Shown one piece after another: positions 8,256-16,134 of a stretch of DNA of 64,000 nt. How positions within the stretch are numbered: the stretch's first letter is position 1; every line of letters starts with the position of its first letter. The position numbers were made by a program, and so were the translations under genes. The notes below the pieces were generated by a model that made no database searches, was not told the DNA's origin, and saw only the letters and a program-made list of their open reading frames with translations. Source of the DNA: Eubacteriales bacterium (GTDB lineage Bacteria; Bacillota; Clostridia; Oscillospirales; Oscillospiraceae); assembly GCA_030536515.1 (NCBI GenBank), contig JAUNPV010000004.1, positions 1 through 64,000 on the forward strand, given 5' to 3'.

Positions 8256-9248
8256 TCAATCGTCAGTTTTGGTTTGCTCTCTTGGCAGGGTCACGGTGAA
8301 GGCGGCCCCCTCCCCCGGTCTGCTTTCCACGGTGATGGTTCCGTGGTGGTCCTCCGCCACCTGGGCGGCGATGGCCAGGCCCAGGCCGGTGCCTCTGCCC
8401 TGCTCCTTGGTGGTGAAGAAGGGCTCGAAAATCTTCCCCTGCATGGCCGCCGGGATGCCGCAGCCGGTGTCGGACACCCGGATGCGGACGCTGCTGTCGT
8501 CAAAGGCGGTGTCCACCGTCAGCACGCCTCCCTCCGGCTCCATGGCGTGAAAGCCGTTGAGAATCAGATTCAGCAGCAGCTGGCTCAGCTGAAGCTCCCC
8601 GCCGGTGATGCGCTGGTCCCAGCAGTTCAGGTTAAGCCGCAGCTCCACGTTTTTCGGCTTGGCGGGCATGGCCACGTCCAGGGTCCTGCGGACCAGCTCG
8701 TCGGGGGCCACCTGGGTGAATGTGGCGTCGCCCCCCTTCCGGGACAGGTCCCCCAGCCGGGAGATGATGGTCTTGGCCTTCCGGGAGGCGTTGTAGATTT
8801 CCAGGATGCTGTCGTAAAGCTCCTCCTCGTCAGCAGGCAGCTTTTCCAGCGCCATGAGGCTGTAGCCCATGATGGGAGTCAACAGGTTATTGAACTCATG
8901 GGCAATGGAGGCGCTCAACGTGCCCAGCAGCTCCAGCCGCTGGTGGTGGGCCAGCTGCTGCTGGGTCTGGTTCAGCCGCTCCATGGCCTGGACCTTCCTT
9001 TGCAGCAGCCCCACCTCCCGCCTTTCCCGGATGCTGGGCATGAGGAAGGCCGCCCCGGCCACCATCCCCGCCGCCAGCAGGGAAACGCCCAGCAGCAGCC
9101 ACCGGACGCCCCGGCACAGCGGCCCGGCGTCCCGCAGAAACGCCCCCAGCTCCGGCGCAGTCAGGGCCAGCGCCAGGGCGCAGCCCCCCAGCGTCAGCAG
9201 CCCCAGAGTCAAAATCAGCAAAAAAACGGAAATTTTCGACGGTTTCAT
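8256..9248 (-). CDS. Sensor histidine kinase, divergent from its probable regulator
   Basis: 330 aa. Two membrane helices (about 7-30 and 49-71) enclose only a short external loop, so a large ligand domain is lacking. A coiled linker (75-105) leads to a HisKA box SIAHEFNN with His117, then an HATPase_c domain with an N box, G1 DTGCGIP and G2 GRGTGLGLA. The HEFNN form is typical of NtrB/HPK4-like kinases, while the divergent regulator at 9338 is OmpR/PhoB-like, an uncommon pairing. No HAMP domain is visible. The signal is unknown. Confidence 0.88.
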   Translation of the reverse strand: MKPSKISVFLLILTLGLLTLGGCALALALTAPELGAFLRDAGPLCRGVRWLLLGVSLLAAGMVAGAAFLMPSIRERREVGLLQRKVQAMERLNQTQQQLAHHQRLELLGTLSASIAHEFNNLLTPIMGYSLMALEKLPADEEELYDSILEIYNASRKAKTIISRLGDLSRKGGDATFTQVAPDELVRRTLDVAMPAKPKNVELRLNLNCWDQRITGGELQLSQLLLNLILNGFHAMEPEGGVLTVDTAFDDSSVRIRVSDTGCGIPAAMQGKIFEPFFTTKEQGRGTGLGLAIAAQVAEDHHGTITVESRPGEGAAFTVTLPREQTKTDD

Positions 9249-9260
9249 TTCAAATCCCCC

Positions 9261-9289
9261 TTGTTATTTGGGCCTGTTTTGATTATACT
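9261..9289 (+). promoter_or_regulatory. Divergent promoter between kinase and regulator
   Basis: Plus strand TTGTTA (9261-9266), 17 bp, TATACT (9284-9289) for the regulator. The same stretch read on the minus strand gives TATAAT (9287-9282) for the kinase, so the two -10 boxes overlap. Confidence 0.5.
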
Positions 9290-9337
9290 ATCAGGAAAGA
9301 GCCAATGTGTAAAGGAAAATAATCGGGAGGGATGCTC

Positions 9338-10021
9338 ATGGCGGACACAGTGCTCATTGTGGATGACGACGAGGCGGTGCAGACCATGCTCTATAAGGTC
9401 ATCCGCAGCAATTCTCTGGAGGCGGAGACTGCATCCTCCGGGGAGGCCGCTGTGAAAATGGCGGTCCAGCGTCACTATGAGCTGATTTTGCTGGATGTGA
9501 ATATGCCGGGGATGGACGGGTTCCAGGTGGTGCAGCAGCTGAGAAGCCGGGGCATCCAGACCCCCATCATCATCGTCAGCGGCCGCCAGGAGGATTACGA
9601 CACCCTCTACGGCCTGGACATCGGCGCTGACGACTATGTGACCAAGCCCTTCAATCCCATTGTGCTGGGGGCCAAGGTCAAGGCCCTGATCCGCCGCAGC
9701 AAAGGCGCCCGGGCCGGGGACCAGAGCGTCATCACCGCCGGTCCCTTCCGCTACAACACCAGCACCCTGCGCTTTTATAAAGGAAGCCAGGAAATCGTGC
9801 TGAGCTCCAAGGAAAACGCCATGATGAAGCTGTTCATGGACAACGTCAACCGCATTTTCTCCAAGGATATGATTTACGATTTAATCTGGGGCGAGGCCAT
9901 CATCGACGAGAACGCCATTATGGTCTACATCAACCGGCTGAGACAAAAAATCGAGGACGACCCGGGAAAGCCCAGGTACATCCAGACGGTACGGGGCCTG
10001 GGGTATCGGTTTGTGGTATAG
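9338..10021 (+). CDS. OmpR/PhoB family response regulator
   Basis: 227 aa. Receiver domain (1-118) with acidic pocket VDDD, phosphoacceptor Asp53 in LLDVNMPG, and TKPF near 103. A C-terminal winged helix (about 130-227) ends in YINRLRQKIEDDP...VRGLGYRF, the OmpR signature. The ATG at 9338 is preferred over 9332 because GGGAGGG at 9325-9331 would leave no room for the earlier start. It is divergent from the histidine kinase at 8256-9248, which is its likely partner. Targets are unknown. Confidence 0.9.
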   Translation: MADTVLIVDDDEAVQTMLYKVIRSNSLEAETASSGEAAVKMAVQRHYELILLDVNMPGMDGFQVVQQLRSRGIQTPIIIVSGRQEDYDTLYGLDIGADDYVTKPFNPIVLGAKVKALIRRSKGARAGDQSVITAGPFRYNTSTLRFYKGSQEIVLSSKENAMMKLFMDNVNRIFSKDMIYDLIWGEAIIDENAIMVYINRLRQKIEDDPGKPRYIQTVRGLGYRFVV

Positions 10022-10023
10022 CC

Positions 10024-10142
10024 CGTAGGGAACGGATTCATCCGTTCCGCCGTAACCGCTTTAATCATCCTCCCAAAATCAAGAAATTCGACCCCATCGA
10101 GGGGTCGAATTTCTTTCGGAACGGATAAATCCGTTCCCTACG
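10024..10142. repeat. GTAGGG-type repeat pair, GGAACGGAT module
   Basis: Two inverted modules, CGTAGGGAACGGATTCATCC at the left and the mirrored form ending CCCTACG at 10142, flank a terminator hairpin. The right terminus supplies the TAG stop codon of the RNHCP gene at 10138-10140. Other copies lie at 12188 and 41052. Confidence 0.8.
10081..10115. terminator. Bidirectional intrinsic terminator
   Basis: Perfect 15 bp stem (AAGAAATTCGACCCC and its complement) with a 5 nt loop and A/T-rich outer ends, between convergent genes. It sits inside the repeat pair 10024-10142. Confidence 0.8.
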
Positions 10143-10596
10143 ATTCAGATTCTTCCTTGCTCCGGTAGGCCTCCGGCAGCTCGCCCTGGCCGCCCATCAT
10201 GGCGGTCATTTCCTCGATGCGCTCCAGAGGGAACGGGGGATTTGCCAGGGGCTTCATGGCAATGGACATGAGCTTCATGGGGTTATCGTCTGCCAGGACC
10301 CGGTTGGAGCTCATCTCGCCGCACCGGCGGCACCGGTGGATGATGGCCCACTCGCCCTTGTTTCGGACCCACACGGCAATGGGCTCCATAATGCCGCCGC
10401 AGTCGGATTCCCGGTCCCCGGGCTCGATGTCCACATGGAGGCTGTGCAGGCAGTTGGGACAGTGGTTCCGGTGGTCGCTGCCCGCCCCGGCGGGAACCAC
10501 CAGACGGCCGCAGTTTTTGCAGGTGAAGGTCTCCTCACAGGCGTGATTTTTATAGTAGCCCTTTTCGAATTGCTTGCGCTTGTTTTCTCGGTTCAT
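10138..10596 (-). CDS. RNHCP domain zinc-ribbon protein
   Basis: 152 aa. Four cysteine pairs, CKNCG, RNHCPNC, DCGG and CRRCG, form two probable zinc ribbons; the RNHCP string is the signature of this small family, whose function is not known. The frame continues upstream to 10848, but that part overlaps rubredoxin in another frame. The ATG at 10596 has GGGAG before it and begins MNRENKRKQFEKG. Its TAG stop is contributed by the repeat terminus at 10142. Convergent with the response regulator. Confidence 0.85.
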   Translation of the reverse strand: MNRENKRKQFEKGYYKNHACEETFTCKNCGRLVVPAGAGSDHRNHCPNCLHSLHVDIEPGDRESDCGGIMEPIAVWVRNKGEWAIIHRCRRCGEMSSNRVLADDNPMKLMSIAMKPLANPPFPLERIEEMTAMMGGQGELPEAYRSKEESES

Positions 10597-10703
10597 GGCG
10601 GTACTCCCATCATTGATTGTGAATGCTTCTATTATACCCGAGCAGCGAAATATGTCAATATTGAAAGAGAAGAAGGGCAGAGACGAATCCCTGCCCTGCC
10701 GTC

Positions 10704-10859
10704 TTATTCTTCGGAGAACTGGTCCTTGCCCACGCCGCACAGAGGGCACTCGAAATCCTCGGGCACATCCTCCCACTTGGTGCCGGGGGCAATGCCGCCC
10801 TCGGGGTAGCCCTCCTCCTCGTCGTAGGTCCAGCCGCACAGATCGCATACAAATTTCAT
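10704..10859 (-). CDS. Rubredoxin
   Basis: 51 aa, read directly from the minus strand. Starts MKFVCDLCGWTYDEEEG, with the two iron knuckles CDLCG (residues 5-9) and CPLCGVGKDQF (38-48). A single Fe(Cys)4 centre is expected. Rubredoxin donates electrons to flavodiiron proteins, and the divergent gene at 11036 is exactly such a protein, so the two probably form an oxygen/NO detoxification pair. Size is typical (51-54 aa). Too short for standard open-frame cut-offs and easily missed. Confidence 0.96.
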   Translation of the reverse strand: MKFVCDLCGWTYDEEEGYPEGGIAPGTKWEDVPEDFECPLCGVGKDQFSEE

Positions 10860-10973
10860 GTTTTCACCCCCTTCGGCTTCCGTATGCCTAGATGATACAC
10901 CATTGTCCCGCAGGAATCAACCGTTGTCTTTTCTTTTTTTGTGAACTTTCTGTAGATTGTATTCACATTCCAC

Positions 10974-11002
10974 TGTACTTTTTCCCTTCGGTGCGCTATA
11001 AT
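10974..11002 (+). promoter_or_regulatory. Promoter of the flavodiiron protein gene
   Basis: Consensus TATAAT at 10997-11002 with a weak TGTACT 17 bp upstream, 34 bp before the GTG start. The AT-rich divergent region 10860-11035 serves rubredoxin on the other strand. Confidence 0.5.
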
Positions 11003-11035
11003 GATTTCAGATACATATACACAAGGAGGAACACC

Positions 11036-12187
11036 GTGACGATTACAAACGACATTCGCTACATCGGCGTCAACGACCATGAGGTTGACCTGTTTGAAGG
11101 ACAGTATATTGTCCCCAATGGCATGGCCTACAATTCCTACGCCATCCTGGACGAGAAAATCGCCATTATGGACACCGTGGACGGCCGCTTCGCCGCCCCC
11201 TGGCTTGCCAACATCGCATCCGTGCTGGAGGGCCGCCGGCCGGACTACCTGGTGGTCCAGCACATGGAGCCGGATCACTCCGCCAACGTGGCAAAATTTC
11301 TGGAAGCCTATCCCGAAGCCACTGTGGTGGCCTCTGCCAAGGCCTTTACCATGATGAAGCAGTTCTTCGGCTCTGACTATGCAGACCGCCGGATTGTGGT
11401 TTCCGAGGGCAGCACCCTGTGCCTGGGCCGCCACACCCTCACCTTTGTCACCGCCCCCATGGTCCACTGGCCCGAGGTCATTGTGACCTACGACAGCGCT
11501 GACAAGGTGCTGTTCTCCGCCGACGGCTTCGGCAAGTTCGGCGCACTGGACGTACAGGAGGACTGGGCCTGCGAGGCACGGCGGTACTACATCGGCATTG
11601 TGGGCAAGTACGGCCCCCAGGTCCAGGCATTGCTAAAAAAGGCCGCCGGGCTGGGCATTCAGACCATCTGCCCCCTTCACGGCCCGGTGCTCACCGAAAA
11701 TCTGGGCTACTACTTAAACCTCTACGACATCTGGTCCTCCTACCGGCCCGAAAGCGAGGGCGTGGTCATTGCCTACGCCACCATCTACGGCAATACCCGC
11801 CAGGCTGCTGAGCTGCTGGCTGAGAAGCTGACCGAAAAGGGCTGCCCCAAGGTGAGCCTTTTCGACCTGGCCCGGTGCGACATGGCCGAGGCTGTGGAGG
11901 ATGCCTTCCGGTATCACAAGCTGGTGCTGGCCTCCGCCACCTACAACGGCGACGTTTTCCCCTTCATGCAGACGTTCATCCACCACCTCACCGCCCGGAA
12001 CTTCCAAAACCGGACCGTGGCCCTGATGGAAAACGGCACCTGGGCCCCCACCGCCGCCAAGGTCATGGCCAAGCTGCTGGAGGGCAGTAAAAATCTGACC
12101 TTTGCAGAGCACTCCGTCAAAATTCTCTCCGCCCTGAGCGAGGATTCCAGAGCCCAGATTGAGGCGCTGGCCGAAGAACTGGCCTAA
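11036..12187 (+). CDS. fprA: A-type flavodiiron protein (oxygen/NO reductase)
   Basis: 383 aa. The N-terminal metallo-beta-lactamase domain (about 1-245) holds the diiron ligands in HMEPDHS near 82, with further His residues in PMVHWPE and PLHGPVL. The C-terminal flavodoxin domain begins at IAYATIYGNTRQAAE (about 243-257) and binds FMN. These enzymes reduce O2 to water or NO to N2O in anaerobes, with rubredoxin as donor. GTG at 11036 is chosen because AAGGAGG lies 6 nt before it; the earlier frame is untypical. Divergent from rubredoxin. Confidence 0.95.
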   Translation: MTITNDIRYIGVNDHEVDLFEGQYIVPNGMAYNSYAILDEKIAIMDTVDGRFAAPWLANIASVLEGRRPDYLVVQHMEPDHSANVAKFLEAYPEATVVASAKAFTMMKQFFGSDYADRRIVVSEGSTLCLGRHTLTFVTAPMVHWPEVIVTYDSADKVLFSADGFGKFGALDVQEDWACEARRYYIGIVGKYGPQVQALLKKAAGLGIQTICPLHGPVLTENLGYYLNLYDIWSSYRPESEGVVIAYATIYGNTRQAAELLAEKLTEKGCPKVSLFDLARCDMAEAVEDAFRYHKLVLASATYNGDVFPFMQTFIHHLTARNFQNRTVALMENGTWAPTAAKVMAKLLEGSKNLTFAEHSVKILSALSEDSRAQIEALAEELA

Positions 12188-12298
12188 GTAGGGAACGGAT
12201 TCATCCGTTCCACTTACGCAAGGCTCCCCGGCGGAACGGATCAATCCGTTCCCTACGGGGTGTTCCAAGAAATCATTGCAGGGCAGGCCGCCCTACAG
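12188..12298. repeat. GTAGGG-type repeats: GGAACGGAT pair plus GGCAGGCCGCC end
   Basis: 12188-12257 is an inverted pair of the GGAACGGAT module with GTAGGG/CCCTAC termini, and 12281-12298 is the right end of the GGCGGCCTG module. Together they fill most of the gap between fprA and the branching enzyme. Confidence 0.75.
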
Positions 12299-12328
12299 TA
12301 CATGATCTAAGGAAAGGTGAACGAAATT

Positions 12329-14389
12329 ATGTACCGATTATTAGAACTGAACCCCCAGCTGAAGCCCTTTGCCGGGGACATCGATTTGCGGATGTTCCTG
12401 TACCGCACCACCAAAAACCGGCTGCTGTCCGAGGGCCAGACGCTGAAGGACTTCGCCAACGCCCATGAGTACTTCGGCTTCCATCATGTGGACGGCGGCT
12501 GGTACTACCGGGAGTGGGCTCCCAGCGCCTACCAGCTGTACCTGGAGGGCGAGTTCAACGACTGGAACAAAACCAGCCACCCGCTGAAAAACATCGGCGA
12601 CGGCAACTGGGAGCTGTACCTGGAGGGCGACGATGCCCTGTGGGAGGGCTGTAAGGTCAAGACTGTGGTGGATGCCAATATGCAGCGCACCGAGCACATC
12701 CCCCTCTATGCCCGCCGGGTGGTCCAGGACAAGCAGACTCTGACCTTCACCGCCGAGGTCACCGACGACTGGAAGGCCTACCGCTGGACCGACAAAAAGT
12801 TCGTGGGTGAAAAGGACCTGTACATCTACGAGGCCCACGTGGGCATGGCCCAGGAGGAGGGCCAGGTCAGCACCTACCGCCAGTTTGCCGACAAGACCCT
12901 GCCCCGCATCCAGGAGGCCGGGTACAACACCATCCAGCTGATGGCCATTATGGAGCACCCCTACTACGGCTCCTTCGGCTACCAGGTGTCCAATTTCTTC
13001 GCCGCCTCCAGCTGGTTCGGAAAGCCCAATGACCTTAAGTACCTGGTGAACAAGGCCCACAAAATGGGCATCCGGGTGCTGCTGGACGTGGTCCACTCCC
13101 ACGCTGTCAAGAACACCGCCGAGGGCATCAACCAGTTTGACGGCACCACCTGGCAGTTCTTCCACAATGGGGACAAGGGCGAGCATCCCGCCTGGGGCAC
13201 CAAGTGCTTTGACTACGGCAAGACCGGTGTCATCCACTTCCTGCTGAGCAACCTGAAATTCTGGATGACGGAGTACCATTTCGACGGCTTCCGCTTTGAC
13301 GGCGTCACCTCCATGCTGTATCACGACCACGGCCTGGGCACGGATTTTGACTCCAACAACAAGTATTTCTCCTACAACACCCACACCGAGGCCATCACCT
13401 ATTTGCAGCTGGCCAACGAGCTGATTCGCCAGGTCAACCCCCAGGCCGTCACCATTGCCGAGGATATGTCCGGTATGCCCGGTATGTGCCTGCCCATCGA
13501 GGACGGCGGCATCGGCTTTGACTACCGGCTGGGCATGGGCCTGCCGGATATGTGGATTAAAACCGTGAAGGAGCGGAAGGACGAGGACTGGAACATCGGG
13601 AAGATGTGGGGCGATATGTGCCTGCGCCGCCCCGGCGAAAAGACCGTTGCGTATGTGGAATCCCACGACCAGGCATTGGTCGGCGACAAGACCATGATTT
13701 TCCGTCTGGCCGACGCCGCCATGTACACCGACATGAACAAGGACTGCCACAACCCCGTCATCGACCGGGCCATTGCCCTGCACAAGATGATTCGCCTGTT
13801 CACCCTGGGCGGCGGCGGCGAGGGGTACTTAAACTTCATGGGCAACGAATTCGGCCACCCCGAGTGGATTGACTTCCCCCGGGAGGGTAACGGCTGGAGC
13901 TTCCACTACTGCCGCCGCCAGTGGAGCCTCCGGGACAACGGGTTCCTGAAATACCAGTGGCTGGGCGAGTTTGACAAGGACATGGTGGAGCTGTGCCGCA
14001 GCAGCGGCCTGTTCCGCCAGCAGATGGCCGACCTGCTGCTGCTGAAGGAGCCGGAAAAGACCATCGCCTTCTACCGCAGCGGCCTGCTGTTCGCCCTGAA
14101 TTTCCACCCCACCAATTCTCTGAAAAACGTCCTGGTTCCCGTCCACCAGCCCGGCGAATACACCGTGGCACTGTGCAGCGACGACGAGAAATACGGCGGC
14201 TTCGGCCAGGTGGCCCACATGACCTACCCCACCAAAACCTTCGACGGCAAGCACTATGTAGAGCTCTACATCCCCGCTAGAACCGCCATCGTGCTGAAGG
14301 AAAAGGTAATCCTCCCGGAAGCCCCCGAAACAACCCCGGAAACCCCCGCCGAAAGGCCCAAAAGAGGCCGCAAAAAGGCCGTGAAATGA
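12329..14389 (+). CDS. glgB: 1,4-alpha-glucan branching enzyme, eukaryotic type (GH13_8-like)
   Basis: 686 aa. An N-terminal CBM48-like domain is followed by a GH13 barrel. Predicted catalytic residues are Asp near 324 (GFRFDGVTSM), Glu near 377 (TIAEDMSGMP) and Asp near 446 (ESHDQALVG). DVVHSHAVKNTAEGINQFDG resembles eukaryotic and GH13_8 branching enzymes rather than the usual bacterial GH13_9 GlgB. It makes alpha-1,6 branches in glycogen. The tail (about 665-686) is rich in Pro/Thr/Glu and ends RPKRGRKKAVK, an unusual basic extension. The ATG at 12329 is preferred over GTG 12317, which overlaps the ribosome site AAGGAAAGG. No other glycogen gene is nearby. Confidence 0.9.
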   Translation: MYRLLELNPQLKPFAGDIDLRMFLYRTTKNRLLSEGQTLKDFANAHEYFGFHHVDGGWYYREWAPSAYQLYLEGEFNDWNKTSHPLKNIGDGNWELYLEGDDALWEGCKVKTVVDANMQRTEHIPLYARRVVQDKQTLTFTAEVTDDWKAYRWTDKKFVGEKDLYIYEAHVGMAQEEGQVSTYRQFADKTLPRIQEAGYNTIQLMAIMEHPYYGSFGYQVSNFFAASSWFGKPNDLKYLVNKAHKMGIRVLLDVVHSHAVKNTAEGINQFDGTTWQFFHNGDKGEHPAWGTKCFDYGKTGVIHFLLSNLKFWMTEYHFDGFRFDGVTSMLYHDHGLGTDFDSNNKYFSYNTHTEAITYLQLANELIRQVNPQAVTIAEDMSGMPGMCLPIEDGGIGFDYRLGMGLPDMWIKTVKERKDEDWNIGKMWGDMCLRRPGEKTVAYVESHDQALVGDKTMIFRLADAAMYTDMNKDCHNPVIDRAIALHKMIRLFTLGGGGEGYLNFMGNEFGHPEWIDFPREGNGWSFHYCRRQWSLRDNGFLKYQWLGEFDKDMVELCRSSGLFRQQMADLLLLKEPEKTIAFYRSGLLFALNFHPTNSLKNVLVPVHQPGEYTVALCSDDEKYGGFGQVAHMTYPTKTFDGKHYVELYIPARTAIVLKEKVILPEAPETTPETPAERPKRGRKKAVK

Positions 14390-14396
14390 CAGCTTG

Positions 14397-14471
14397 CCCC
14401 CCGCCCTGTTGGGCGGGGGGTGTTGTATGTTGCGGCACCCTTCAAACCTTCCCCCGGGGGGAAGGTTTTTT
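14397..14471 (+). terminator. Tandem terminators after glgB
   Basis: First hairpin CCCCCCGCCC/GGGCGGGGGG with a TGTT loop (14397-14420); second AAACCTTCCCC/GGGGAAGGTTT (14444-14468) followed by T residues. The second resembles one end of a family A repeat and also serves the convergent gene ending at 14480. Confidence 0.75.
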
Positions 14472-14479
14472 CTACTGCC

Positions 14480-15925
14480 TCAAATCACCGTTCCGTCGAG
14501 GGCGTTCAGCACCACCAGGGGGGCCTGGCCGATGCCAACAGAGGTGTCGTCGGAGGTGGTGATGAGCTCGCCGGTCTGCCGGTCATAATACGCCACCGTG
14601 CCGCGGAAGGCGGCGGCAGGCTGGTAGACGAAGCGCTGCTCATTTCCATAGGGGCTGTACCGGGCCAGACCGAAGTCCACGCCGGTGATGCGGACCTTGC
14701 AGGTCAGGTTCTCAGTGCCGTGCTGCCACAGAATCCAGTTGCCGCCGGAGGCACTGATGGCGTTCACATCGTAGGCGGTCAAAATGGCCTGGGCCTTATT
14801 TGCCAGCTCCTCCAGAGGCAGGACCGCTGCGGCGGGGTCGAGGACCCCGTCCTGCTCCACCAGGCTGCCCAGGTTGAAGTTGATGAGGTCGCCCTTTGGG
14901 GAGAAGGAGAAGATTCCCCGGGTAATGCCGTAGGTGGTGGAATAGGGCTGGGACCCCAGATAATTCTGGCCCCAGTGGCCCGCCAGGGCCGGGACCCCCT
15001 CGAACACCGGCACAACATCCACGTAGATTTCAAACCGCTCCTCATCGCCAAAGTAGTTGGGGTCGTACCGGGGATTGACGGCTTTGTATTCCCCCATGCC
15101 CATGGCGTCCAGCATGGCCTGGGCCTTTTGGACCACAGCATCGTACTGGGCCTGGGTCGGTTCGGGAGAGGTGCACAGCTGGGAGCGGATGTGGTGCTCC
15201 ACAGTGGAATAGGTATCATCAGTACCCAGGGACAGCTTCATCCAGTTGGACACATCACGGTGCTCCGTGGCCTGCTCGTTGAGGAACAGGTCGCAGTAGT
15301 AGTCGATGCCGTTTACGTTGGCGGTGGCCCGGAGGGTCTGGTAGCCCTCAGAATTCAGGTAGTCGTCATAGTCCTTTTCATTTTTAATCTGCCAGTCGCA
15401 GGGCTTCAGATTATTCTGCTCGGGGGCGGTTTTCAGTGTTTCCTTTAAGTATTCCAGCGCACGGTTGTGCTCACTGAGGTAGGCTGCATTATCATCGGAC
15501 TTCCACAGATTCATAAGGGTCTCCTGGTCCTGGTAGAGATTCATAATGTCAATCTTCTTTTGCAGCTGGTCCCTGGACAGCTGCCGCTGGGACAGGGGGC
15601 CCAGGTCGTAGAAGGGCACGTCCCCCAGGAGGCCCCGGCAGATGTGCTTCATGTCCTCCCCGGTGAGGAAATGGGGCGTTACCTCCACCACAGGCAGCGT
15701 ATCCGGCACCTGGACCTCCCCCAGCTCCCAGGTGTATTCCAGGGAGCCGTCGGCGCTTGCAAAGCTGCCTGTGGGCAGTGCAGCCTCCTCCCGGACCGTC
15801 GGGGCGGCGGTTTCGGCAGTGGTCTCGGGCTGGGCCGGTGTCGCCTGGGTACAGCCGGTGAGCATCAGCAGGCACAGGGCAAAAACCAGGGCCAGCAGCA
15901 GAGGCATAAAAACGGATTGTTTCAT
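14480..15925 (-). CDS. Large lipoprotein with DUF6034-like domain
   Basis: 481 aa. Lipobox LMLTGC with Cys25, then an acidic/Thr-rich linker, then a roughly 400 aa domain. Segments such as QAQYDAVVQKAQAMLDAMG, VDVVPVFEGVPA and PLVVLNALDGTVI line up with the ectodomain of the M56 receptor at 25682-28312, so the same domain exists here as a stand-alone lipoprotein. I recall this as DUF6034 but cannot search to confirm. Function is unknown, possibly an envelope sensor or substrate-binding domain. Direct-repeat boxes upstream match those of the VanRS-like operon, which suggests control by that system. Confidence 0.75.
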   Translation of the reverse strand: MKQSVFMPLLLALVFALCLLMLTGCTQATPAQPETTAETAAPTVREEAALPTGSFASADGSLEYTWELGEVQVPDTLPVVEVTPHFLTGEDMKHICRGLLGDVPFYDLGPLSQRQLSRDQLQKKIDIMNLYQDQETLMNLWKSDDNAAYLSEHNRALEYLKETLKTAPEQNNLKPCDWQIKNEKDYDDYLNSEGYQTLRATANVNGIDYYCDLFLNEQATEHRDVSNWMKLSLGTDDTYSTVEHHIRSQLCTSPEPTQAQYDAVVQKAQAMLDAMGMGEYKAVNPRYDPNYFGDEERFEIYVDVVPVFEGVPALAGHWGQNYLGSQPYSTTYGITRGIFSFSPKGDLINFNLGSLVEQDGVLDPAAAVLPLEELANKAQAILTAYDVNAISASGGNWILWQHGTENLTCKVRITGVDFGLARYSPYGNEQRFVYQPAAAFRGTVAYYDRQTGELITTSDDTSVGIGQAPLVVLNALDGTVI

Positions 15926-15959
15926 TGAAAATCCTTCCTTTCTTTTGGGTTCTGGATTG

Positions 15960-15965
15960 ATTATA
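15960..15965 (-). promoter_or_regulatory. -10 box of the DUF6034-like lipoprotein gene
   Basis: Minus strand TATAAT about 35 bp before the start codon. No good -35 box; direct repeats occupy that place, as expected for an activator-dependent promoter. Confidence 0.5.
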
Positions 15966-15985
15966 GCAGGAAGGAGCCGGGAATG

Positions 15986-16034
15986 TGCTAAGATATTCTT
16001 AGAAAATTCCTAAGATTTTGGCTTATTTCTTAGG
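15986..16034 (-). promoter_or_regulatory. Direct-repeat boxes, candidate VanR-like binding site
   Basis: On the plus strand CTAAG (15988), CTTAG (15998), CCTAAGATT (16009) and CTTAGG (16029) fall at roughly 10-12 bp intervals just upstream of the -10 box. TTCCTAAGATT is repeated exactly upstream of the regulator operon (18930-18940). Confidence 0.5.
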
Positions 16035-16052
16035 AATTAGGACAACAAAATG

Positions 16053-16080
16053 ACCGCCCTTTCCCGGAGGAAAGGGCGGT
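16053..16080 (-). terminator. Terminator of lipoprotein 16135-16989
   Basis: 12 bp stem ACCGCCCTTTCC/GGAAAGGGCGGT with a 4 nt loop, followed on the minus strand by CATTTTG. Confidence 0.7.
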
Positions 16081-16081
16081 G

Positions 16082-16129
16082 CGGCCCCCGCTGGGGGCCG
16101 ACGGGAGGGTCAGTGACCCTCCCCTACAG
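16082..16129. repeat. GTAGGG-type repeat, GGGAGGGTCA module
   Basis: GGCCCCC/GGGGGCC hairpin, then GACGGGAGGGTCAGTGACCC ending CCCCTACAG. The same two-hairpin order recurs at 61000-61238. It lies 6 bp after the lipoprotein stop. Confidence 0.7.
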
Positions 16130-16134
16130 ATGGC

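Noticed and set aside
10597-10848. N-terminal extension of the RNHCP protein
   Set aside because: It overlaps the rubredoxin gene in another frame; the conserved protein begins at 10596 with its own ribosome site.
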